Source: Sclerotiophoma versabilis
Taxonomy: Eukaryota; Ascomycota; Dothideomycetes; Pleosporales; Didymellaceae
NCBI GenBank assembly: GCA_012274445.1
Contig: JAAROD010000004.1
Location: forward strand, 3,038,001 to 3,102,000
DNA: 64,000 nt
Direction: 5' to 3'
Positions 56,325 to 64,000 of this stretch are shown one piece after another. The position numbers and the translations under genes were made by a program. Each line of letters begins with the position of its first letter. Within the stretch, counting starts at the first letter, position 1. Under the pieces are notes generated by a model. It was not told the DNA's origin and made no database searches. It worked only from the letters and a program-made list of their open reading frames with translations.

Positions 56325-57940
56325 TTGAGTTGGTTTAAGTTACTGCTTAATGAGAAGAACAAAGTCGGGCGCAGCTTAGGAACAGTGATTAACACGCTTC
56401 AGCAGCTTGAAGCACTTGGCAAGGCTCTAGGAGATGTCGCTGCTGACTATCTCTTGTTGGTCTGGCAGTATGCAAAGGAAGATATACGGAGAGTCCGTGG
56501 AGACGATTGGGAAAGGATCTATAACGTTAGGGCTGTTCTTACTGTTCCAGCTATCTGGTCAGAAGCCGCTAAGAGTAAGACGTTGAGAAATGCGAAAAAG
56601 GCTGGAATTCCAGACAACGTCTCTCTTGTCAGCAAACCAGAGTCTGCCGCATTAGCAGTTCTTAGGGAACGGAAGGATAAAGGTAATACCCTACAAGTTG
56701 GAGACTGTTTCGTAGTCTGCAATGCCGGAGGTGGGACTATTAATCTTATTAGTTATAAGATTTGCGCACTGAACCCTTTTCAAGTTAAGGAGTGTGCAGT
56801 TGGCAATGGTTTGTGTTTACTGATCTGGTTTATCGTATAATACTGGTTTAAAATCCAGGTGGACTTTGTGGGTTTGTCTACCTCAACAAAGGGTTTAAAA
56901 GCTTTGTAAGAACTACTGTTGGTAAGTCACAATGGGATTGATTCAAACCCCGATCTAAGCAGAAAATGATAAACGAATTCAAGACGTCTATCAAACAAGC
57001 CTACGCTGGCGACAACCAACAATTTAAGGTAGAGCTGCAGGATGTAAAGGACGATCCTTCTGTGGGTATAGAGGACGAGATAATCACTGTGAAATTGTCA
57101 GTGAAATGGTTCCTCCTTGATGCATACCACCAACATTGGCGACAGCTTAGCACTCTAAACTATATTTAATCACGTTAAAGGTTAAATCTTGCGTCTAGTC
57201 AAGAAGTAATTTGATGAGGTAGTATAGAAGGGCAACGCTGTCAAGGTTAGCTAAGCAGTGCTTTTTCCTCATATTACTGACTGAGCAATGTAGGGGATCT
57301 TACTTGTTGGTAGCTTTGGCACAAACCGATACATGCACAAACGACTCAATAAAGCACACAAGACAGCCGTCATCAAAGTTCTCTACACTCATGGAGGGTA
57401 CTTAACCTCAACAATGGCCATCGTGACTCTCCACTGACAAAGCTGGATGGTCATCGATATGTCGTGGCGCGACGATGTGGGGCCTCAAACACTCCCAGCA
57501 AAGTCCACCTCCTAGAAAAACCGTGAAATCGCGCATTGCACGATACAGCTACGGTATAATGTGCAACCAGCCCTACGACTTTTCGAAGGGCCATCTAGTC
57601 GAAGATGGTTTTATTGATCAAAAGGGAGAATGGCGAGCTAACAATCAGATGATCTGGAAACTGAAAAAAAAGGCGAAAAGATAGAAGAGGGGAGGGAACT
57701 GCACGTCACGCTGACAGAGCACATACAAGCAGGCTTGCTAAACATCATCCGTGACAACCAGATGTAGTACTGAAGTACGCTGTACTACTGCGCTGATGAC
57801 AAGCCACTAACAAGAGCAGCGCCTAATAAGTACACCTAGGCAGTTGCGTGAGTATTGAAGTGTTCCTAATGTTGCGTCAGGCGTGAAAGTGCTCTGCACA
57901 GTCAAATACGAAGTACAGCGCAAACACTTATAGTTAGAAT
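56325..57940 (+). pseudogene. Hsp70-like ATPase pseudogene, 5' truncated
   Basis: The first open part (56325-56840) shows the nucleotide-binding core of fungal Hsp70-like proteins (YAKEDIRRVRGDDWERIYNV, RAVLTVPAIWSEAAK, LVSKPESAALAVL, VVCNAGGGTINLISY, where DAGGGT is usual). Later pieces follow in shifting frames: GLCGFVYLNKGFKSFVRTTVG, then ILLVGSFGTNRYMHKRL near 57300, KSRIARYSYGIMCNQPYDF near 57520 and a beta-domain-like piece to about 57940. Stops and frame changes separate them, and the N-terminal phosphate-binding loop is absent. This family is distant from canonical chaperones and lineage-expanded in fungi. Confidence 0.75.
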
Positions 57941-58280
57941 TTTTTTTAAAGATCTTTCGACAAAGCAGAAATAGAGGACTGCGCTCTTTGACTTTTACAT
58001 CTGTTTGGACAATACAACACTTGAGTACTTTGTTAAGTATAAGGGCGAACAGGTTGCCTATACCTAAGCAAAATATATAGAAGACTTCTAAGAATCCTGT
58101 TGCTTATCTTCATGTCTTAAATAGACAATGCATTACCTCTAACAATTACTGTCTCTTTATTATGCTTTGCTAAGTAAATTAGCAGCCTAACATTATCTGT
58201 ACTAAAGAAAAGTATATGTAGTAAAGAAAACTTAACAAGCAACGTATCTAACAGACAAGGTAGCTAAAAGACAGCAAAAA
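57941..58280. other. Tail region 3' of 5S copy 4
   Basis: About 340 bp without a gene. The last 45-50 bp (58232-58280, minus strand) match the 3' flank of 5S copy 3. Confidence 0.5.
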
Positions 58281-58399
58281 ACATACAACAGCGGGTATTC
58301 GCTAGTGGTCACCCACCTAACTACTAATCCGCCGGTACGTTGCTTAAATAGGGCTGAGCGAACGGGAAGCCTTGTTTTCAACGTCCTATGATCGTATGT
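58281..58399 (-). rRNA. 5S rRNA gene, copy 4
   Basis: 119 nt; one base differs from copy 1 at the 5' end (ACGATC instead of ACGACC). T-run directly after the gene on the minus strand. Control region intact. Confidence 0.85.
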
Positions 58400-59343
58400 G
58401 AAAGCAATTTCTTTTTTAATATTTATATACTAATGTTAAACATACGGCCCAAGCATGCTCCAGCAGCTAAGCCTCTATACTTTGCACAACCTACGCACCT
58501 CATCTCGACACAATGCATCCCCAGCTGCTCCAGACAGCATCTCGAAAGCTAAGTAGTATAGGTAGGTTACCATAGCAGGGGCTGCTCGGCAAATGATGCG
58601 AACACTCCCTAGTTAGGACATCACACCAAATCCTATCTAACTTGCTTAGTATCTAATAAGTACAGACCCGCACTCTTATTAAGGTAGCTATAGAAAGTAC
58701 TTGGAACTACACGTTACGTATAAGCAAACTGAGCTGAGGCTTGACAATGTTTATCACTGGAAACCCTGTCCAGATGGCCCACCTGTACTAGTCATGCCGG
58801 ATACCATAGTACGCCTATCCCATCTGTTATTACCTGCATTAGATCGTTGTTGGAACTCAACTCTGATACCTCTTATGACCTTGCTCAAAAGGACAATAAT
58901 TAAATCGCGCAATGCAAGGACGCTGGGCAAGGTCTAGAAGTTTCAGCCTTGTGCTTTCCGACAAGGATGGACCTCATCCGGCAGGCTCGCTTCTCTTCAC
59001 GTCTCAAACGCTTGCCCGAAAACCGTCTCTGCTTAACCGATAGCACCTTCTAAATATGTGGTTAGAATGCCACAATGCAAACCAGGCACAAGCAGACCAG
59101 GGCAAGCGAATTTTGGTGTTCTCACTGAGCACCCGGCGGCCTCTGAACGCGCGTCTCTCATCCTGCATGGCGTAAATGGACACTTGTAGATTGTCAAGCG
59201 ATTTCAATATCATTAGCAATGCCTTTGTATTAGCAGCTGTGTAGTTGCAGTAGCACTGGGCGTGCAAAGTGTCACAAGGTGAGCCTAGCGACCGGTGGCA
59301 ACTGACTTCAGCCTAAACCCCAAGCACCACGTCCATCTTCCTT
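58400..59343. other. Gene-poor stretch
   Basis: About 940 bp. A frame at 58701-58937 (MELHVTYKQTELRL...) and a minus frame at 59004-59267 are unrecognised; neither is supported as a gene. Confidence 0.4.
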
Positions 59344-61018
59344 ATGTTCCCTCTCAAAGCCAAAGACATGGCAGGGTCCGAGAGCGCTCAAGCGAGGCTA
59401 TCGTCAGAGATGCAATCACCTCCAAAGGCTCCAGCTTGTGCTCCGTCGAACACGCATCAGGGGCAGTTCCAAGGCTCTTTTCCGGGACCTCCGCCCCCGA
59501 CCCTCTCAACAGGGACCACCTTCCGCTTCATTACCACCAGGGGATCCACCTTATGGTCCTCCACCTCAAGGTCTTGGCTATCGGATTCAAGAAGCTGCAT
59601 CTACAGATAGCTATAAACGTGAGATTGCGAGTGCTACTGTGGGGAAATGAGTGCTAACACGTAGCAACCCTAGATTGCACTTTTTTTGAGCAACACCCAG
59701 AAGAACCACAGCATATCGACCATTTAGCTTACGGACCTGACCCTCGTGATAGAAATCGTAAACTTTTCAAAAGGAACGAAGTGATCTCACCTATGACCGA
59801 GGAGGTGTACACGTCGGGCGTATAGGTGATAAGCTCAAGAAGATATTCCAAGTTGAGGAACGACGTGATTCAAGATCTGAAATTGTCTTCCAAGGAGAGA
59901 AATTAACGGAATAAAGAAGACCGCCTGAGAGAGGATAGAGACTACTATAGGGATAAGTTTGAAGAGCTTGAATCAATAGTGATTCAGCATCGAGAAGAGA
60001 ACCGCAGGTTACGGGCTGACTTGAATGAGGAGAGGGACTGCGTTGAGCGAGCCATACGCTCGGCGGAACACATGCAGTCGACTATGGATAATAGGGGGTA
60101 CTTTCTTGGAGAGCAGGCAAGCGATGATGACTTGTGTACAAAATTCGTCATGCTCATGGACGGAATCAAGAACTGGTCGCAAGCCTTCAGCAATAGCAAC
60201 GCAGAGACCTTGAAGGAAGAAAATTTCCAGGACTACAAGAAAGTCACTCCAATGTAAGCCACATTTTGCGATCTGGAGGAGACCACCGTAAACAAGAAAC
60301 AAAAACGCTTCTTCGTTCGCGGATGGACAGCATATGTGATGTGCACGAAGTTGTTCCGTAATCTTGAAAGTCTAGCAGGAGGTCTCGGAGAGGACGTATG
60401 GTTAGTCAAAGCGGTGGCAGATAGTTTCCGATTCCTAGAGGATCGACTATTGCTCGCGGGTTAGTCCTCCTTTCAACTTGACGCTGAGTTTACCAACAGG
60501 AACAGATCGCAGGGTAGTGCCATACAAATCCTTCAACGACTGGCGAGCTTTCACTGCTGAGCTTCTGGGGGAAGCTATACCTATACACGATGGAAAGCCG
60601 GTTGACTAAGTGCCAACTCTGGTCGGCCTAGCCGTACCGGAGGTGATGGAGGTCATAAGGCCTTGGCACAAGGAAGGGACGCCCGAAACCGTGAAAGTTG
60701 ATGAGGAAAATCTGTATCGAATTTTCACCAGTGCTGTGCAATTGGCACAGATTCTTCGCCGTCAACGAGCACTTTGGAGTACCCGTCTCCCATGGGCACC
60801 ACGAGGAGGTGGAGCAGTCCCCTTGTTGAGATTCGATCCCACTTCTATGGAAGACGAGAGAAACAATGACGAGGTTGTTATGGAAGAGCTGAAGAAGCGC
60901 TCTGTTGAATTTATCGTAACGCCTGCGCTCTACAAACGTGGGACGATGAATGGCGAGCGGTTCGACAAGGAGGAAGCTAGATGTCGAGCTGCAGTTGTCA
61001 TGGTTGGACTCAATTGAA
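59344..61018 (+). pseudogene. Fungal Pro-rich/coiled-coil protein, broken by stops and shifts
   Basis: Pieces in order: a Pro/Gly-rich region (about 59440-59650: PPGDPPYGPPPQGLGYR), a Glu/Arg coiled coil (59880-60060: HREENRRLRADLNEERD), a block DDLCTKFVMLMDGIKNWSQAFS, then KRFFVRGWTAYVMCTKLF, a plausible 44-nt intron (60465-60508, GTTAGT...CAACAG), DWRAFTAELLGEA, and after a stop at 60608 VPTLVGLAVPEVMEVIRP to FIVTPALYKRGTMNGERFDKEEA near the end at 61018. TAA stops at 60255 and 60608 stand where Gln would fit (CAA-to-TAA). The Pro-rich part is out of frame with the coiled coil. I know this architecture as a lineage-expanded fungal family without function. Confidence 0.55.
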
Positions 61019-62401
61019 CAGAGCGTTCGTCCTAGAATGTCATTCATAAGAATAACGATAGTAAGGAAGCTCTGAGACTGTTCAAATGAGTATTGTGCGG
61101 AGTTCTATGGCAGATAAGAGTCAAAGAGCGCAATCCTCTAGTTCTGCTTTGTCGGAGGATCTTTGAAACAGGACTCTTAAGCTCTATTGATATCTTTGCT
61201 AACATCTTGACTTAAGCTCTAAACTACGCAACTTAGTGGATAAATCAAGCAAACTTGAACAATGAGAGGGAGGACGAGTAGGTTTCTATCTTTGCGAGCG
61301 AGAAAAATGCTTCACCAACGGGTCTGAACAAGTATTGCAGTACAGTGAGCTAAGTACAGTAGTATTTCGTCGAAATTATTGTAACACAACAGCTTTACAG
61401 TCAATTCTTCCTACCCTTACGTTATATAAACGCGTAGCTTAGTTCAACTCAACTTCACTGCAGTAGCCAGGCTGCTCCTCTGCTCCCGCGCCACTGCTCT
61501 CCCTCCTACTAGACAATAGCTTTTCGTCTCTTACATGTCACGGCAGCTACCACGTTCAATCAGTTGTTCTCATGCCGGGGAATTGTCAAAGAAACGACGG
61601 AGGGACCGGCAACGGAGAGTGGGGAGCTCGTGGCTAAGGACAGGAGGTTCAAAGCAAGGAGCGCGGTGAGGATGGTGACGGGGAAGAAGAGCTGGGAATA
61701 TGGTGAGGGATGAGAGAGATTGAGTTCAAAATATAGTCATGTAAATAACGGAGCCAACGAAAGAATTTCGCTGAACAAGATTTGCTTTGAACATGGCTTG
61801 CTATGGAGTAGTTATCGATCTATGGAAGCTACTGATGACTATGTACAGCTAAGTAGGGCTACATACATGACCGCAATGCGCTTCTAGTTGTACCAAAAAT
61901 GGACTGAGGAGAGGACATGACGTTCTGTCCTTGATGATTGCGAGGTGTAGAGATGTCGAAGGACTCGCCACGGGTTGCGCTAGAGTAACTGCAGATATGG
62001 AGCGTTCGTAGTAGCTTGAACCATCATGATAAAGATGACGAAGATCCTGTGCGCAATAATTGATTGAAGAGGATGTGATACGCTGTTGCAAGATATGCGA
62101 GGTCGAGCCGTGTGAAATTTTGTTAGTGTTTTGATCGAAGTCTTGAATGCCGTTGTCGTTGCGATCAGTGGCTTTGGTCGGCCGATGGAGAGTGTTCAAT
62201 TCGGCAGTAAAGGTGATATCGGAGGCAATCTTTTGTACGTTCGCTCGTTGATGATTGATGTTGTTGATCCCGTTCGTACCACTCTGATTCCTCTTTCAGG
62301 AGTGGATCCAGGCCTCACCACGGGGAGGTGGGATCAGAAGGCCCATAATAATATGATGCAAAGGTATACTGGGGGTATTAGTGGAGATAAGTATATCAAA
62401 C
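61019..62401. other. Intergenic, 1.4 kb
   Basis: No gene supported. The minus frame at 61849-62199 has no recognisable content. Confidence 0.4.
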
Positions 62402-62824
62402 CTAGTTTTGCTTCTTCATCTTCTTCCTCAGCTCCACCTCCAGTTCCTCTTGCACGAGAGGGCGCAACTCCTCTCGCAACTCATCCTTCACCTCCGCCGT
62501 CAACATCTCCACCAACTTCTCTCTCACCACCCGCTTGACGTACTCATCCAGAGCCTCCAATACCACCTTCTTCAACACCAGAAGCAGATGCCCTTCCCAG
62601 ACGTGCCGACTCGTCGTCTCATCTACCTTGGCCTTCTTGGCCGCATCCTCCGCCTGGTGCTTCCTGCGCTCCTTGACGAAGGGCACTCTACCCCAAGCCC
62701 AGCGGGCGACCCAACAGACCAACAACCAGACCCACCCCAAAAGAAGACCCAAAATAGATCCCAGTATAGCACCGTAGTGCGTTTGCGTTTGTATCGGCTC
62801 GATTCCGCACTCGGCGAGGCGCAT
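62402..62824 (-). CDS. Small single-helix membrane protein with charged coiled coil
   Basis: 140 aa from ATG 62824. Residues about 18-45 form a long hydrophobic helix (AILGSILGLLLGWVWLLVC), then a basic patch and a highly charged C-terminal helix (VREKLVEMLTAEVKDELREEL) likely to form a coiled coil. No family recognised. An overlapping plus-strand frame (62381-62932) is Leu/His-rich, as expected for an antisense shadow of such a helix. A short upstream exon cannot be excluded. Confidence 0.45.
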   Translation of the reverse strand: MRLAECGIEPIQTQTHYGAILGSILGLLLGWVWLLVCWVARWAWGRVPFVKERRKHQAEDAAKKAKVDETTSRHVWEGHLLLVLKKVVLEALDEYVKRVVREKLVEMLTAEVKDELREELRPLVQEELEVELRKKMKKQN

Positions 62825-63409
62825 GACATTGCGGTTATTGGCAGACTACATTCATATTTCATATTAGCATTAATCTTAGCAGCATCCAAGCAAGGATTGT
62901 GTGAAAGCAGTAATTGGTATATCCTGTACTGAGGCAGAAACGTAGGTATTCGAGCGATACGGGGATATTGGGCGTGACTGAAACCTGTACATACCATGAT
63001 TTTCATGAAGTGTGCCAAAGAGAGAAAGGCAGTGAAGCTGCACTGCCTCAGACACAGGACTTCAGACGCTAGTATTTTGAAGCAGGAGGTGCTTGTGCAG
63101 AACACCTGCTATGGGCGTAGCACCTCCTCCATTGAAGAAATTACTCCCTTATCCGTTCATAGACTGGGGGAAGTCGCATACCTAGACACGGTTCTCCATA
63201 GCTCTTTCCCCCATCGCCAAAAATATCTAGCTACAGAAAGACGCGAAGGTGCTTCTGATTTTGCCTTGTTTCTCAAAGTGAGCATGCGCTTTTCTCTGTT
63301 AGGTTTCGGAGGCGAAGGGTAACATTCGCAGAGATGTTATGGGTGAGTTGTATCGGTAGTTGTACTATGGCATACACATCTCCTATATCACTTAGCGCCA
63401 CCAACGTTC
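62825..63409. other. Intergenic, 0.6 kb
   Basis: No supported feature. Confidence 0.4.
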
Positions 63410-64000
63410 TTATCCTTGGGGAGACACAGCCTGCACAAGATACCAAAATTCGCCAGTAGAATCATCGCACCCTTCAATTACCAAACCTTCCAAACCTCTG
63501 CTTTCCTGCCATTTGATCATAGCTTCACCCAGCAGCTTTCGCACCCCTTCATCATGTGCGACGAGGCGTGCAACATCTAAATGGCTCCGTACTGTCGCCC
63601 CAAGCGCGCACAGTCGATCACTCCATACTGAGCGATATTTCGCGAGCCAGGGTATGCGCTGTGCCACTATTGTCATTGTCCACCTGGAGGGATCACACTG
63701 GTGATCTGCATAGCTGGCAAGAAGTTTGAACACAAAGCTATCGGGGAGCTTGAGAAACTGCACGGGCTTGATGACGGCTTCTATGATCATTGTGCAGTCA
63801 CAATCTGGGATGGTGAGCCATGCCGGCCTGTCTACTTTTTTGAGCATGCTTCTTATAAGATGCGCGAGGTCGAGTAGAGAGGAATGTTCGGCCTCTGATA
63901 GAGTTGTCTTGGTATCTTCGATCTGACCTAATGCTGCGTTGAAGACAGTCATGTCGGCTTCGAAAGTAAAGGCTAGGACCTCTATCAGGTAGCGGCAGAG
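63410..64000 (-). CDS. Unrecognised fungal protein, 5' end outside the window
   Basis: The minus frame is open from the right window edge to the stop at 63410 (197 codons); the ATG at 63952 is internal to it, since the frame continues upstream without a stop. It is helical with Trp/Cys residues (RPAWLTIPDCDCTMIIEAV, RWTMTIVAQRIPWLAKYRS, FWYLVQAV). No motif recognised, no membrane segment. Composition and lack of decay suggest a real gene. Confidence 0.5.
   Translation of the reverse strand, partial: LCRYLIEVLAFTFEADMTVFNAALGQIEDTKTTLSEAEHSSLLDLAHLIRSMLKKVDRPAWLTIPDCDCTMIIEAVIKPVQFLKLPDSFVFKLLASYADHQCDPSRWTMTIVAQRIPWLAKYRSVWSDRLCALGATVRSHLDVARLVAHDEGVRKLLGEAMIKWQESRGLEGLVIEGCDDSTGEFWYLVQAVSPQG

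Noticed and set aside
62381..62932. Plus-strand 183-codon frame
   Set aside because: Leu/His/Gln-rich antisense reading of the charged helix encoded on the minus strand; the minus frame has an ATG, a membrane helix and coiled coil.

Overview
The window is nuclear DNA of a filamentous ascomycete (Pezizomycotina; probably Dothideomycetes, order Pleosporales-like). Evidence: short 45-60 nt introns with GTRNGT/YAG borders, HET-domain genes, an AA9 lytic polysaccharide monooxygenase, dispersed single 5S rRNA genes, pogo and Ty3/gypsy chromodomain elements, and long AT-rich tracts with C-to-T/G-to-A decay on both strands that look like repeat-induced point mutation (RIP). No species can be named from sequence alone.

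Bases 1-17.1 kb are a gene-dense core segment: the 5' end of a RAD18-like gene (left edge), the NEDD8-activating enzyme regulatory subunit (5 exons), a large fungal sterol-glucosyltransferase-like UGT (8 exons), a DUF2985 membrane protein with a His-rich tract, a fused aconitase-X protein, ribose-5-phosphate isomerase, a secreted AA9 LPMO with a Cys-rich C-terminal extension (4 exons), and a protein with a fungal NLR-type N-terminal helical domain plus TPR-like region. These are ordinary unlinked housekeeping and lifestyle genes, not a cluster.

Bases 17.1-40.4 kb are gene-poor accessory DNA: an APH/AIM9-like kinase pseudogene, a decayed small-secreted-protein-like ORF, a DUF3632-like gene, an intact HET gene, a membrane-protein pseudogene carrying several C-to-T type stops, a pogo transposon with 42-bp inverted repeats and one in-frame TAG, a frameshifted HET pseudogene, and two 5S rRNA genes plus two 5S fragments.

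Bases 40.4-56.2 kb are a stack of nested mobile elements: a decayed pogo element (starts 40694) is split by a heavily RIP-mutated Ty3/gypsy element (40723-54805, TSD ACACC/ACACT), which is itself split by a fully open, apparently recent Ty3/gypsy chromovirus (46780-53777, two 499-bp LTRs that look identical, TSD GCTAG). A solo LTR of a third subfamily (55503-55997, TSD GGTAG) lies in the right arm of the pogo element. The intact chromovirus has gag and pol joined by a U_UUU_UUA -1 frameshift heptamer, a likely self-priming binding site, a gag C-terminus with three W-x2-C-x4-C-x2-H repeats, a U3 with four copies of a 14-bp inverted repeat, and an extra antisense ORF encoding a Zn2Cys6-spaced cluster plus coiled coil. 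The RIP-ruined outer element retains a fossil of the same Cys spacing with TAT codons at Cys positions. The antisense zinc-cluster ORF together with the U3 palindrome array is the strongest candidate here for an undescribed system.

Bases 56.2-64 kb are again accessory: an Hsp70-like pseudogene, a fourth 5S gene, a RIP-like broken coiled-coil gene, a small one-helix membrane protein, and a partial ORF at the right edge. Exon borders were read by eye from splice consensus and frame continuity; identities come from recognised motifs, not from searches.
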